Assembly (NCBI GenBank): GCA_905616435.1
Contig: CAJQSU010000030.1
Span: 1-17,018 of the forward strand
Length of the DNA: 17,018 bases
Reading direction: 5' to 3'
Source: an uncultured Candidatus Pelagibacter sp.
GTDB lineage: Bacteria; Pseudomonadota; Alphaproteobacteria; Pelagibacterales; Pelagibacteraceae
The first letter of the stretch is position 1, and the number at the start of each line of letters is the position of its first letter. Below are positions 1 through 8,209 of this stretch, in pieces. The notes under the pieces were generated by a model. The model saw only the letters and a list, made by a program, of their open reading frames with translations, was not told the DNA's origin and made no database searches. The translations under genes and the position numbers were made by a program.

Positions 1-1416
1 TTTATAAAAGCAGAAAAGATTAAAGAAAATCAAAAAACTAAATTCAAACTTCCAGATTTAGATTTATTAAAAACACCAACAAAAAAAGAAAGAGAAAATT
101 CTTATAAAGATGAAACTCATAACCCTGAATTTCTTGAAAAAATTTTGTTAGATTTCGGTGTTAGTGGTGGCATTAAAAAAGTAAGTCATGGTCCTGTTGT
201 TACATTAAATGAATTTGAACCAGCAGCAGGAGTTAAAGTATCAAAAATAATTAATCTTTCAGATGATATAGCAAGAAATACAAGCTCGGAGTCTGCGCGA
301 ATCTCGACTGTTCCAGGAAGTAATACTGTTGGTATTGAATTACCAAATTTATCAAGAGAAAATGTTTATTTAAGTGAAATTCTAAATAATACTGATTTTA
401 AAAAAAAGGAAATCAAACTACCAATTGCTTTAGGGAAAAATATTTCTGGTTCGCCAATAATTGGCGACTTAGCTTCAATGCCCCACTTGTTAATTGCTGG
501 GACCACAGGCTCTGGTAAATCAGTTTGTATTAATACTATTATTTTATCTCTTCTTTACAGACACACTCCTGAAAAATGTAAATTTATTTTAATAGATCCT
601 AAAATGTTAGAGCTTTCTACATATGAGGGCATTCCCCATTTACTATGTCCTGTAATAACTGAGGCTAAAAAAGCGGCATCTGTTCTTGGTTGGGTGGTTA
701 AGGAGATGGAAAGTAGATATCGATTGATGACAAAGGAGGGCGTTAGAAACATTGATGGCTATAACTCAAAACATAAATTACCAATGCCCTATATAGTTGT
801 TGTTGTTGATGAAATGTCCGACTTGATGCTTGTGGCCGGTAAAGAAATAGAAAACTATATTCAAAAATTATCTCAAATGGCTAGAGCAGCTGGAATTCAT
901 ATAATAATGGCGACTCAAAGACCAAGTGTTGATGTAATAACAGGTACAATTAAAGCTAATTTTCCAACAAGAATTTCATTTCAAGTAACATCCAAAATAG
1001 ACAGTAGAACAATATTAGGGGAACAGGGTGCTGAGCAGCTCCTTGGTAAGGGGGACATGCTTTATATGTCATCAGCTAACAGAATCCTAAGAATTCATGC
1101 TCCTTTTGTATCTGACAATGAAATAGAAAAGATTAATAATTTTCTAAGATCACAAGCAGAACCTGATTATGTAGATGAGATATTAAATTTCGTAGACGAA
1201 AAAGAAAATGGAAATACCTCTAAAAGTAATAGTGATAAAGATGAGCTTTATCTATCAGCATTGGAAATTATAAAATCTGAAGGAAAGGCTTCTACCTCCT
1301 TTTTACAAAGAAAATTACAAATCGGCTACAATAGAGCTGCCAGAATTGTTGATATGATGGAAGATGAGGGCATTGTAAGTAAAGCAAATCATGTTGGAAA
1401 AAGAGATGTTCTTTGA
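1..1416 (+). CDS. ftsK: DNA translocase FtsK, C-terminal part (5' end outside window)
   Basis: FtsK is the septum-anchored ATPase that pumps chromosome ends through the closing division septum and activates dimer resolution. Frame 1 is open from base 1, so the gene enters from the left; the TTG at 145 is internal. About 471 residues are visible. They start in the linker, with the family's L-P-D-L-D-L-L stretch near bases 49-69. The RecA-like motor follows: Walker A GTTGSGKS at 499-522, then Walker B with four valines followed by DEMSDLM near 799-831. The last ~65 residues (from about 1225) are the winged-helix gamma domain that reads polar KOPS sequences, including the LQIGYNRAARIVDMME stretch. 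The membrane domain lies outside the window. The TGA stop overlaps the lolA ATG by one base, so the two are probably co-transcribed. Family assignment is certain. Confidence 0.97.
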   Translation, partial: FIKAEKIKENQKTKFKLPDLDLLKTPTKKERENSYKDETHNPEFLEKILLDFGVSGGIKKVSHGPVVTLNEFEPAAGVKVSKIINLSDDIARNTSSESARISTVPGSNTVGIELPNLSRENVYLSEILNNTDFKKKEIKLPIALGKNISGSPIIGDLASMPHLLIAGTTGSGKSVCINTIILSLLYRHTPEKCKFILIDPKMLELSTYEGIPHLLCPVITEAKKAASVLGWVVKEMESRYRLMTKEGVRNIDGYNSKHKLPMPYIVVVVDEMSDLMLVAGKEIENYIQKLSQMARAAGIHIIMATQRPSVDVITGTIKANFPTRISFQVTSKIDSRTILGEQGAEQLLGKGDMLYMSSANRILRIHAPFVSDNEIEKINNFLRSQAEPDYVDEILNFVDEKENGNTSKSNSDKDELYLSALEIIKSEGKASTSFLQRKLQIGYNRAARIVDMMEDEGIVSKANHVGKRDVL

Positions 1417-1967
1417 TGAAAAAGATTTTATTAATATTTTTATTCATTAACCTTAATAATATTGCACTAGGTTCAGTTAAAGAAAATATAATTAATAGTT
1501 TAATAAATACCAATAATTTTAGCTTTAACTTTGAGCAAAATGTTAATGGTAAAGTTGAAACAGGAAATTGTATTATTGAGTATCCAAAAAAAATTTTTTG
1601 CGCATATAACAAATCAAATGATAAAATTTTAGTTTCAAATGGAAAATCACTTGTAATTAAAACTCAGGGTGGAAGTTATTATCGATATTCTATTAAAAGA
1701 ACACCATTAAATTATATTCTTGATAAAAATTTTTTAATCAACGAAATTAAAAACTTGGAAGAAAGAGTTGTTGATAATAAGTTTATAAATTTTACTATTT
1801 TTAAAGACGAAAATGAAATTAATATTTTTTTTGATATAAAAAGTTTTGACCTGATTGGCTGGCAAACATTAGATGTTTATCAAAATTTAAATATTACTTA
1901 TCTTTCTTCTTTAAAAAAAAACCAAATATTGAAAAAAAATATTTTTAAACTTCCCTCTATAAACTAG
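1416..1967 (+). CDS. lolA: Outer-membrane lipoprotein carrier protein LolA
   Basis: LolA is the periplasmic chaperone that takes lipoproteins from the LolCDE complex to the outer membrane. The 183-residue protein begins MKK plus a hydrophobic stretch and an A-L-G|S-like site, a clear Sec signal peptide with probable cleavage near residue 19-20. Family features in the mature part are the F-N-F-E-Q strand, the G-N-C-I-I-E-Y-P-K-K segment, the S-N-G-K-S-L turn and T-P-L-N-Y-I-L. I chose the ATG at 1416, which overlaps the ftsK TGA (TGATG), rather than the TTG at 1413. ftsK-lolA is a common alphaproteobacterial pair. The sequence is divergent and Asn/Lys-rich, but length and motif order fit. Its stop overlaps the stop of the convergent acetyltransferase gene by 4 bp, leaving no spacer for a dedicated terminator. 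Confidence 0.85.
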   Translation: MKKILLIFLFINLNNIALGSVKENIINSLINTNNFSFNFEQNVNGKVETGNCIIEYPKKIFCAYNKSNDKILVSNGKSLVIKTQGGSYYRYSIKRTPLNYILDKNFLINEIKNLEERVVDNKFINFTIFKDENEINIFFDIKSFDLIGWQTLDVYQNLNITYLSSLKKNQILKKNIFKLPSIN

Positions 1968-2470
1968 ATCTTAATAGTCTCTTTTTTGTAAATTTTCATA
2001 CCTCTTGCTAAATAGTTTTTCAAAGCATTCTCGTGATCAAATGTACATGTGTGAACCCAAACTCTTTTAATATCTTTTTTTTCAAAAGATTTTTTAATTA
2101 CAGCTGAGAGTAGATATCCTCCTAATTTTTTATTATGATATTCCTTTAATAAACCAAAATATGCAATTTCAATTTCTTGAAAATCTAAATGAAAAATTAA
2201 CTCAAAATAACCTGCAAGATCATCCTTAACTTTTAAGATATATGTTTCAATTTTTGGGTCTGAAGAATATTTTATCCAATCCGACTCTGACCAAACAAGG
2301 CGATCTGTCCATCTATGTTTTTTACCAACATTTTTATAAAAAAATTTATTAATTTGAAAATCATCAGGTGTTACAACATTAATTGAACACTCCATTTCAG
2401 GAGGTGTGCTCTCAATTAGAGCATTAATAGACTTTATCTCTAAATAATTTCTATCAATAGTTTCTTTCAT
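1964..2470 (-). CDS. GNAT-family N-acetyltransferase
   Basis: This 168-residue protein is a probable acetyl-CoA-dependent acetyltransferase of unknown substrate. The C-terminal half carries the GNAT fold: strand 4 and the acetyl-CoA loop are seen in I-A-Y-F-G-L-L-K-E-Y-H-N-K-K-L-G-G-Y-L-L (a variant of the R/Q-x-x-G-x-G/A loop). It is followed by V-W-V-H-T-C-T-F-D-H-E-N-A-L-K-N-Y, the usual motif B with the Tyr/Asn near the active site. The His-Thr-Cys-Thr-x-Asp-His signature resembles a proteobacterial GNAT subgroup annotated only as acetyltransferase. The ATG overlaps the TGA of the HIT gene by 4 nt (ATGA), so it is probably translationally coupled as the last gene of the his operon. The sequence gives no basis for a histidine-pathway role. 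Confidence 0.8.
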   Translation of the reverse strand: MKETIDRNYLEIKSINALIESTPPEMECSINVVTPDDFQINKFFYKNVGKKHRWTDRLVWSESDWIKYSSDPKIETYILKVKDDLAGYFELIFHLDFQEIEIAYFGLLKEYHNKKLGGYLLSAVIKKSFEKKDIKRVWVHTCTFDHENALKNYLARGMKIYKKETIKI

Positions 2471-2832
2471 TCGACTATTTTTCCTACTTTTTCACCACCA
2501 AATAAATGAAAATGTAAATGAGGAACTTCTTGTCCTCCGTGCTCGCTTATATTTGTTAATGTTCTATAGCCTCTCCCTGCATCAACTGAAATTTTTAATT
2601 TTTTTGCAACTATATTAATTCCTTTTAATAAACCAACCATCTCATCTGGACTTGCATTAACACTGAAATCATCAAGATCAATGTATTTTCCTTTCGATAT
2701 AACTAATGCATGAATTTTTTTTTGAGGATTAATATCGTAGAAAGATAATATAAATTCGTCTTCATAAATTTTATTGCAAGGTATTTCACCTCTTAATATT
2801 TTCGCAAAAATATTATTATCATTGTAACTCAT
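2467..2832 (-). CDS. HIT-family (HINT-like) nucleotide hydrolase
   Basis: Histidine-triad proteins of the HINT branch hydrolyse nucleoside phosphoramidates and related AMP conjugates. The 121-residue product has the typical N-terminus (N-I-F-A-K-I-L-R-G-E-I-P), the F-Y-D-I-N-P-Q strand and the triad H105-L-H107-F-H109-L-F, with H107 the expected nucleophile. S-E-H-G-G-Q-E-V-P just before the triad is also canonical. The length is normal for the family. It sits directly after hisE with ATGA overlaps at both ends, so it is translated from the his mRNA. A HIT gene at this position recurs in bacteria, but its physiological substrate cannot be read from the sequence. Confidence 0.93.
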   Translation of the reverse strand: MSYNDNNIFAKILRGEIPCNKIYEDEFILSFYDINPQKKIHALVISKGKYIDLDDFSVNASPDEMVGLLKGINIVAKKLKISVDAGRGYRTLTNISEHGGQEVPHLHFHLFGGEKVGKIVE

Positions 2833-3101
2833 TTTTTTCGCTTATTAAGTTCATCCATAACATCTTCTATTTTGACGTTATTAGACTCTAAATACATAAT
2901 TAAATGAAAAAATACATCTGCAGCTTCGTGAATTTTATTGGTATCTTTTTCAATTGCTTCTATCAGCTCATTAATTTCTTCTAATACTTTTGCTTTACTT
3001 AAAGATTTATCATTTAAAAGCTTATTGGTATATGAACCTTTTTGAGGATTTAATTTTCTATCTCTTGCAAGTTTAAATAAATTTTCTAAAGTATTAAGCA
3101 T
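2829..3101 (-). CDS. hisE: Phosphoribosyl-ATP pyrophosphohydrolase HisE
   Basis: HisE removes pyrophosphate from phosphoribosyl-ATP, the second step of histidine synthesis. The 90-residue protein is a stand-alone all-alpha MazG-like domain. Its Mg-binding acidic helices are K-V-L-E-E-I-N-E-L-I-E-A-I (around residues 39-51) and H-E-A-A-D-V-F-F-H-L (around 58-67), carrying the E-E-x-x-E and E-x-x-D metal ligands. No HisI domain is fused and no hisI is present in the window, so the cyclohydrolase must be encoded elsewhere. The start lies one base after the hisF stop, and its TGA overlaps the start of the HIT gene. The order hisB-H-A-F-E is the usual alphaproteobacterial core. Confidence 0.93.
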   Translation of the reverse strand: MLNTLENLFKLARDRKLNPQKGSYTNKLLNDKSLSKAKVLEEINELIEAIEKDTNKIHEAADVFFHLIMYLESNNVKIEDVMDELNKRKK

Positions 3102-3102
3102 A

Positions 3103-3858
3103 TTAGATTCTAACGGGTATTCCCTTACTATCCAAATATTCCTTAGCTTGTTTTATAGTAAATTTTCCATAATGAAATATTGAAGCAGCTAAAACTGCAC
3201 TCGCTTTTCCTAATTTAATGCCATCTACCAAATGATCTAAGTTTCCTACTCCTCCTGAGGCTATTAACGGAATATTTACTTTCGAAGAAATTTGAAACAT
3301 TAAATCGGTATCAAAACCTGTCTGTGTTCCATCTCTATCCATAGAGGTAACTAGCAATTCTCCTGCTCCATCATTTTCTATTTTTTTTGCAAATTCTATT
3401 GCATCTATTTGTGTATTATTTCTTCCTCCGTGGGTAAAAATTTCCCACTTATCTCGATTTTTCTTTGCATCGATAGCAACAACAATACATTGAGAGCCAA
3501 ATTTTTTAGAACTATCTTTAACGAGATCTGGATTTTGTACTGCAGCAGTATTAATTGAAACCTTATCTGCACCGCAATTTAAAAGCTTATTTATATCTTC
3601 GACACTTTTCACACCTCCACCAACGGTTAGGGGAACAAAACACTTTTTTGAGGTATTTTTTACTACTTCATAAATGGTGTCTCTATTTTCATTAGATGCA
3701 GTTATATCTAAGAAACAAATTTCATCTGCACCACCATCGCTATAAATTTTTGCTTGTGCTGCGGGATCACCAGCGTCTTTTAAATCCAAAAAATTTATTC
3801 CTTTTACAATACGACCATTTTTAACATCTAAGCAGGGTATGATTCTATTTTTAAGCAT
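3103..3858 (-). CDS. hisF: Imidazole glycerol phosphate synthase, cyclase subunit HisF
   Basis: HisF is the (beta/alpha)8-barrel cyclase of IGP synthase. It uses ammonia delivered by HisH to turn PRFAR into imidazole glycerol phosphate and AICAR. The 251-residue product has both catalytic aspartates at the canonical positions: D11 (in [15 protein letters not shown]) and D130 (V-V-A-I-D-A-K-K). The phosphate-binding loops T-V-G-G-G-V (78-83) and I-A-S-G-G-V-G are intact. The C-terminus G-I-P-V-R-I is standard. The start overlaps the hisA stop by 8 nt, consistent with translational coupling. No unusual feature was noticed. Confidence 0.97.
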   Translation of the reverse strand: MLKNRIIPCLDVKNGRIVKGINFLDLKDAGDPAAQAKIYSDGGADEICFLDITASNENRDTIYEVVKNTSKKCFVPLTVGGGVKSVEDINKLLNCGADKVSINTAAVQNPDLVKDSSKKFGSQCIVVAIDAKKNRDKWEIFTHGGRNNTQIDAIEFAKKIENDGAGELLVTSMDRDGTQTGFDTDLMFQISSKVNIPLIASGGVGNLDHLVDGIKLGKASAVLAASIFHYGKFTIKQAKEYLDSKGIPVRI

Positions 3859-4576
3859 CCATCTCTTTCACAAGTTCTTCTAATTTAATATCTCCATCAT
3901 AAATTGCTTTCCCAACAATAATGCCTTCTATATTTTTATTATTCAATTCTTTTGCTTTTTTAATGTCATTAACTGTTGATACTCCACCTGATATAATTAC
4001 AGGACAGTTTGATGTATTTGCAATTTTTGTCGTCTCCTCAAAATTTGGGCCTTGTTTCATTCCATCTCTATTAATATCTGTGTAAATTAATCTACTGGCT
4101 CCAAAATTATTAACTTCGTTTAAATAGTCTAAAGTTAATTGATTGGAATTTTCTTTCCAACCAGACACTGACAAATATCCATCTTTAGCATCTAAACCTA
4201 ATGCTATTTTTTCAGGAAATTTTTGACAAGCCTCTTTCAAAAAAGATTTATCTTTTATTGCAGCGCTACCCAAAATAACTTTCTCAATACCTAAATCTGT
4301 ATATTTTTGAATACTTTCGAGGGTTCTAATACCACCACCTACCTCTATTTTTAAATCAAATTTAGTAACTATTTCTTTAATAATATCTATGTTTATAGTC
4401 TCACCAGTTAATGCTCCATCTAGATCAATAATGTGTAAATTTTTAAAACCATAATCTTTATATTTGGCTGCTTGTTCAACTGGTGACATATTATATTCTG
4501 TTTTGCTATCAAAGTTTCCTTTAACCAATCTTACACACTTTTTGTTTTTAATATCTATAGCTGGAAATATTTTCAT
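3851..4576 (-). CDS. hisA: ProFAR isomerase HisA
   Basis: HisA catalyses the Amadori isomerisation of ProFAR to PRFAR, just before the HisF/HisH step. It is a (beta/alpha)8 barrel of 241 residues, the normal length. The catalytic aspartates are D8 (I-F-P-A-I-D-I-K) and D129 (L-G-L-D-A-K-D-G). Phosphate-binding glycines appear in I-E-V-G-G-G-I-R (78-84) and V-I-I-S-G-G-V-S. The second-half motif [10 protein letters not shown] is present. The ATG directly abuts the hisH TAA with no spacer, and the hisA 3' end overlaps hisF by 8 nt, so hisH, hisA and hisF form a tightly coupled unit. Confidence 0.97.
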   Translation of the reverse strand: MKIFPAIDIKNKKCVRLVKGNFDSKTEYNMSPVEQAAKYKDYGFKNLHIIDLDGALTGETINIDIIKEIVTKFDLKIEVGGGIRTLESIQKYTDLGIEKVILGSAAIKDKSFLKEACQKFPEKIALGLDAKDGYLSVSGWKENSNQLTLDYLNEVNNFGASRLIYTDINRDGMKQGPNFEETTKIANTSNCPVIISGGVSTVNDIKKAKELNNKNIEGIIVGKAIYDGDIKLEELVKEMDA

Positions 4577-5203
4577 TTATAAATTTAAAAAGTTATCAAT
4601 CATTTTAAGTCCTATTCTATCGCTCTTCTCAGGATGAAATTGGGTTCCAAATATATTTTCTTTTTCAACTGAACAAACGATATTTGATGAATAGTCTGTT
4701 GTTGCAGAAATTACATTTTTATCATCTGGTATAAACTCAAAACTGTGTACAAAATACATGTGAGAATTATTTTCTATATTTTTAAATATTTTACTTTCTT
4801 TAATAATATTTACTTGGTTCCAACCAATGTGAGGCAGTTTGTATTTTCCTTTTTGATTGTCAATTTTTGACACTTTGCCTGGGATCCAGCCTAAGCCTTT
4901 TGTTTCATTTTCTTCATAACCAATATTTGCAAACATTTGTAATCCAACACAAATGCCAAGAAGTGGTTTTTTATTATTAATTGTAAATTCGTTTAAAGTT
5001 TCTACTAAACCGTTAATTTCATTAAGTGCATCAATACAACTTTTAAAAGAGCCTTGTCCTGGTAAAACCACTTTATCACTTGATATAATTTTTTTTAAAT
5101 CCGATGTTACTTCGATATTTATTTTACCTTGAGCAACTTCTTTAAATGAGTTTACTACAGAGCTAATATTGCCAGATTTATAGTCAACGATTGTGACGTT
5201 CAT
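4577..5203 (-). CDS. hisH: Imidazole glycerol phosphate synthase, glutaminase subunit HisH
   Basis: HisH is the class I glutamine amidotransferase that releases ammonia from glutamine and channels it to HisF. The triad is complete in this 208-residue protein: C85 in L-L-G-I-C-V-G-L-Q-M, then H190 and E192 in F-G-T-Q-F-H-P-E-K-S. The oxyanion-strand segment reads L-P-G-Q-G-S-F, a variant of the frequent P-G-V-G-A-F. The other HisH-specific segments, L-P-H-I-G-W-N-Q and Y-F-V-H-S-F, are present. It lies 5 bp downstream of hisB and abuts hisA. Confidence 0.97.
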   Translation of the reverse strand: MNVTIVDYKSGNISSVVNSFKEVAQGKINIEVTSDLKKIISSDKVVLPGQGSFKSCIDALNEINGLVETLNEFTINNKKPLLGICVGLQMFANIGYEENETKGLGWIPGKVSKIDNQKGKYKLPHIGWNQVNIIKESKIFKNIENNSHMYFVHSFEFIPDDKNVISATTDYSSNIVCSVEKENIFGTQFHPEKSDRIGLKMIDNFLNL

Positions 5204-5208
5204 TAGGC

Positions 5209-5814
5209 TTATAATAGGCCCTTAGTTGAAGGGACTGATCTCTTGTTTCTTGGATCCATTTCAAGCGCAGTTCTTAATGATCTTGCTAAACCCTTGTAAC
5301 AAGACTCTATTATGTGGTGGCTGTTATCTCCGTAAATATTTTCTACGTGCAGCGTAATACCTGCTGCTTGTGAAAAGGCTTGAAACCATTCTTTAAAGAG
5401 TTCTGTATCCATTTCACCAAGCTTTTCGACTTTTACTTTAACTTTCCAAATTAAATAAGGTCTATTTGATACATCAACTGCTACTCTTGTTAAAGTTTCA
5501 TCCATTGGTATCATTGCGTGTGCATATCTTTTGATGCCTACAAATTTTTTAGCAGCTTTTTTTAGGGCTTCTCCTATTGCGATCCCTGTATCTTCTGTGG
5601 TGTGGTGAAGATCAATGTGCGTATCCCCTTTAGCTTTAACTTTTAAATCAATAAGTGAATGTTTTGATAGCTGTTCAAGCATGTGATCTAAAAAACCAAT
5701 ACCTGTATCAATTTTATATTGTCCTTTCCCATCAATACCAACTTCAACACTGATGCTGGTTTCTTTGGTTTTTCTAGTTACTTTTCCTATTCTAGGCATG
5801 TCTTTTAGAAGCAT
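5209..5814 (-). CDS. hisB: Imidazoleglycerol-phosphate dehydratase HisB
   Basis: This is the monofunctional IGP dehydratase, without the phosphatase domain of the enteric fusion. It is a di-manganese enzyme that makes imidazole acetol phosphate. The repeated metal-binding motifs are intact: [23 protein letters not shown], and the C-terminal D-N-S-H-H-I-I-E-S. It is the first gene of the his operon. Two starts are possible: the ATG at 5814 (M-L-L-K-D) and an in-frame ATG at 5799 ([14 protein letters not shown]). The second gives the more usual N-terminus for the family; neither has a clear Shine-Dalgarno sequence. The promoter must lie in the 73-bp divergent gap shared with hslV. Confidence 0.96.
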   Translation of the reverse strand: MLLKDMPRIGKVTRKTKETSISVEVGIDGKGQYKIDTGIGFLDHMLEQLSKHSLIDLKVKAKGDTHIDLHHTTEDTGIAIGEALKKAAKKFVGIKRYAHAMIPMDETLTRVAVDVSNRPYLIWKVKVKVEKLGEMDTELFKEWFQAFSQAAGITLHVENIYGDNSHHIIESCYKGLARSLRTALEMDPRNKRSVPSTKGLL

Positions 5815-5887
5815 ACATTTATAATACCCCTATATCAATATCAGTATCGGTACTTGAAGATTAAAAAATAGTAACCATTTATCAATT
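5815..5887. promoter_or_regulatory. Divergent intergenic region hisB / hslV
   Basis: The 73-bp gap must drive both the leftward his operon and the rightward hslVU operon. It contains three tandem hexamers of the form TATCRR (TATCAA, TATCAG, TATCGG) at 5833-5850, and a leftward TATTAT at 5826-5821 that could be the his -10. No convincing -35 with correct spacing was found for either direction, and no attenuator-like leader peptide rich in His codons is visible. The site assignment rests mainly on gene orientation. Confidence 0.45.
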
Positions 5888-6403
5888 ATGACAACAATCG
5901 TATTAGTTAGAAAAAATAATGAAGTAGTGGTAGCAGGTGATGGACAAGTTAGTATGGGAAATACTGTTGTTAAAAGTACCGCTTCAAAAGTTAGAAAAAT
6001 TGACAAAAGAGATGTTGTTGCTGGTTTTGCAGGATCAACTGCGGACGCGTTAACTTTGTTTGAAAGATTAGAGGCTAAGATAGAAAAACATGCGGGAAAT
6101 TTATCAAGAGCTGCTGTTGAATTAGCAAAAGATTGGCGAACTGACAAATATTTAAGAAGATTAGAAGCGCTAATGGCTATTGGAGATAAAGAAAATAGTT
6201 ACATAATTTCTGGAACAGGTGATGTCTTAGAACCTGAGGGAAATATAATTGGAATTGGCTCGGGTGGAAATTACGCTTTAGCAGCTGGAAAAGTTTTAAT
6301 GGAAACCGATATGTCAGCAGAAGAAGTTGCTAAAAAAGCAATTAAAGTTGCATCAGAAATTTGCGTTTTTACAAATGATAATATTAAAGTTTTAAAAATA
6401 TAA
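5888..6403 (+). CDS. hslV: ATP-dependent protease peptidase subunit HslV
   Basis: HslV is the proteasome-like threonine peptidase of the HslUV complex. The 171-residue protein starts M-T-T-I-V-L-V-R. Removal of Met exposes the catalytic Thr2, so the start is fixed by function. Conserved segments are [14 protein letters not shown] (the Lys/Gly-rich active-site region), [21 protein letters not shown] and I-G-S-G-G-N-Y-A. No Shine-Dalgarno sequence is obvious. Its TAA overlaps the hslU ATG by one base, giving a coupled two-gene operon. Length and motif order are standard. Confidence 0.98.
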   Translation: MTTIVLVRKNNEVVVAGDGQVSMGNTVVKSTASKVRKIDKRDVVAGFAGSTADALTLFERLEAKIEKHAGNLSRAAVELAKDWRTDKYLRRLEALMAIGDKENSYIISGTGDVLEPEGNIIGIGSGGNYALAAGKVLMETDMSAEEVAKKAIKVASEICVFTNDNIKVLKI

Positions 6404-7776
6404 TGGAAAATTCGAATGTAACCTCTCTTGTCCCAAAAGATAAAAAAGAAAAAGAAAAAAACTCTTTAGTTAGTTCTTTGTCTCCAAGAGAAATTGTTTC
6501 GGAATTAGATAGATTTGTTGTTGGCCAGAATAAAGCCAAAAAGGCCGTTGCTGTTGCATTAAGAAATAGATGGAGAAGACAGGCTCTTGAAGGTGAGATG
6601 AAAAATGAAGTTTTGCCAAAAAATATTTTGATGATCGGTCCAACGGGGGTAGGGAAAACAGAAATTTCAAGAAGACTTTCTAAACTTGCCGAAGCACCTT
6701 TTGTAAAAGTTGAGGCAACAAGATTTACTGAGGTTGGATATGTTGGAAGAGATGTTGAGCAAATAATTAGGGACTTAATTGAAATTGCTATTTCAATGGA
6801 AAAAGTAAAAAGAAGAAAAGAAGTCTTTTCACAAGCTCAAAAAGCTGCTGAAGAAAAAGTTTTAGATGCTTTGGTTGGTAAAAAAGCAAGCTTAGCAACA
6901 AGAGAAAGTTTCAGAAAAAGACTAAGAAATGGCGACTTAGACGATAACGAAATAGAAATTGTAGTCAGTGATGCTGGTTCTGGTGGAACATCCTTTGAAA
7001 TTCCGGGTATGCCTGGTGCGAATGTAGGGATGATTAATATTGGTGAAATGATTGGTAAATCCATGGGTAACAAAGAAAAGAAAAAGAAAATGAGTGTAAA
7101 GGAATCTCATGAAATTTTAATTAATGATGAATCGGATAAATTGATCGAAGAAGATAAGATTATAAAGGCTGCAAAATTATCAACTGAAAATAACGGAATT
7201 GTTTTCCTGGATGAAATAGACAAAATTTCAGCGAGGACTGATAGAGTTGGTGGTGATGTATCAAGAGAGGGTGTCCAAAGAGATTTACTACCTTTAATTG
7301 AGGGTACAACGGTTAATACTAAACACGGCCCTATAAAAACAGATCATATTTTATTTATTGCATCTGGAGCATTTCAACTTGCAAAACCATCTGATTTACT
7401 TCCAGAGCTGCAAGGAAGATTGCCTATTAGGGTTGAGCTAGAAGCTTTAACTAGTGATGATTTTAAAAGAATATTAAAAGAACCTGATTATAGTTTAATC
7501 AAGCAATATGTGGCTTTATTAAAAACAGAAAATGTAGACCTTGAATTTTCTGAAGATGGCATTGATACAATTGCAAAAGTGGCATCTGAGGTAAATGCAA
7601 CTGTTGAAAATATTGGTGCCAGAAGACTGCATACTATCATTGAGAAAATTTTAGATGATATTAGTTTTACTGCAACTGATAGATCGGGAGAAAAAATAAT
7701 TATTAATAAGGAATATATAAATAAAAACTTAGATAATTTGGTGAAAGATACAGATTTATCAAAGTTTATTCTTTAA
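6403..7776 (+). CDS. hslU: HslUV ATPase subunit HslU
   Basis: HslU is the AAA+ unfoldase that feeds substrates to HslV. In the 457 residues I see Walker A GPTGVGKT (79-86), the substrate-gripping pore loop G-Y-V-G (112-115), the inserted I domain (roughly 130-245), Walker B G-I-V-F-L-D-E (265-271), [11 protein letters not shown], and sensor 2 G-A-R-R (405-408). The C-terminal tail L-S-K-F-I-L is the peptide that docks into HslV. The ATG at 6403 overlaps the hslV stop. This start adds about 25 Lys/Glu/Ser-rich residues before the usual first segment [10 protein letters not shown]. An in-frame TTG at 6478 would give the canonical N-terminus, but the overlapping ATG is more plausible. Confidence 0.98.
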   Translation: MENSNVTSLVPKDKKEKEKNSLVSSLSPREIVSELDRFVVGQNKAKKAVAVALRNRWRRQALEGEMKNEVLPKNILMIGPTGVGKTEISRRLSKLAEAPFVKVEATRFTEVGYVGRDVEQIIRDLIEIAISMEKVKRRKEVFSQAQKAAEEKVLDALVGKKASLATRESFRKRLRNGDLDDNEIEIVVSDAGSGGTSFEIPGMPGANVGMINIGEMIGKSMGNKEKKKKMSVKESHEILINDESDKLIEEDKIIKAAKLSTENNGIVFLDEIDKISARTDRVGGDVSREGVQRDLLPLIEGTTVNTKHGPIKTDHILFIASGAFQLAKPSDLLPELQGRLPIRVELEALTSDDFKRILKEPDYSLIKQYVALLKTENVDLEFSEDGIDTIAKVASEVNATVENIGARRLHTIIEKILDDISFTATDRSGEKIIINKEYINKNLDNLVKDTDLSKFIL

Positions 7777-7789
7777 AATTTACTAATAA

Positions 7790-8209
7790 TCAAGATTTAT
7801 TTTTTTTTTTTAAAAATATATAAAAAGCCCCACTACCCCCATCTTCAATTTCAGCATCTTTAATATCCATAATTTTTTTCATTAATTCAGTGTCATTTTC
7901 TATAAACTCTGGAACTGAATACTTTAAAATACTCAAATCTTTTGAAACATAAGGATCTTTTTCAACATTTGAATGAAGACCTTTACCCGTAACAACAATA
8001 ATTTTTGAAATACCATTCTCATATGAATCATTAATAAATTTTTCAATATTTTTATTGGCATCTTGCAAGGTGTAACCATGCAAATCAATATGATTAATCT
8101 TTAAAGTTTTTTTTTTATTTAATTTGAAATCTTTGTTAGGTAGCTTTTCATCACTAGATAAAAAATTCTCCCAGACTTGTTTGTCATTATCTGAAATTTT
8201 ATCGTTCAA
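7790..8209 (-). CDS. Smr-domain protein, apparent TTG start
   Basis: This 139-residue protein has a C-terminal Smr domain, a fold linked to nuclease activity and found at the end of MutS2. The motifs are D-L-H-G (42-45), V-T-G-K-G (73-77) and G-G-S-G-A-F-Y (124-130). The N-terminal piece S-D-N-D-K-Q-V-W-E resembles the start of alphaproteobacterial Smr proteins, so the coding region really does begin near 8209. No in-frame ATG precedes residue 109. The only plausible start is TTG at 8209-8207, immediately after an in-frame TAG (8212-8210) that ends the Tim44-like gene. Translation therefore probably depends on termination-reinitiation. The 3' end contains 12 consecutive A on the coding strand (7811-7800), a possible slippage site. 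Biological substrate unknown. Confidence 0.85.
   Translation of the reverse strand: MNDKISDNDKQVWENFLSSDEKLPNKDFKLNKKKTLKINHIDLHGYTLQDANKNIEKFINDSYENGISKIIVVTGKGLHSNVEKDPYVSKDLSILKYSVPEFIENDTELMKKIMDIKDAEIEDGGSGAFYIFLKKKNKS

Noticed and set aside
145..147. TTG at 145 as the start of a 423-residue FtsK
   Set aside because: The frame stays open to base 1 with FtsK-like linker sequence before it, so this TTG is an internal Leu codon and the gene continues beyond the left edge.
1413..1415. TTG at 1413 as the lolA start
   Set aside because: The adjacent ATG at 1416 gives a normal M-K-K signal peptide and the common TGATG overlap with ftsK.
1292..1612. 106-codon open frame on the - strand across the ftsK/lolA junction
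   Set aside because: It is antisense to the FtsK gamma domain and the LolA N-terminus, both clearly coding; no family resemblance.
5830..6147. Open frame on the - strand opposite hslV
   Set aside because: It lies antisense to a highly conserved, fully intact hslV and its translation matches no family I recognise; it is a shadow frame.
6470..7073. Open frames on the - strand opposite hslU (6470-6670 and 6837-7073)
   Set aside because: Both are short, low-complexity products antisense to hslU motifs and show no recognisable domain.
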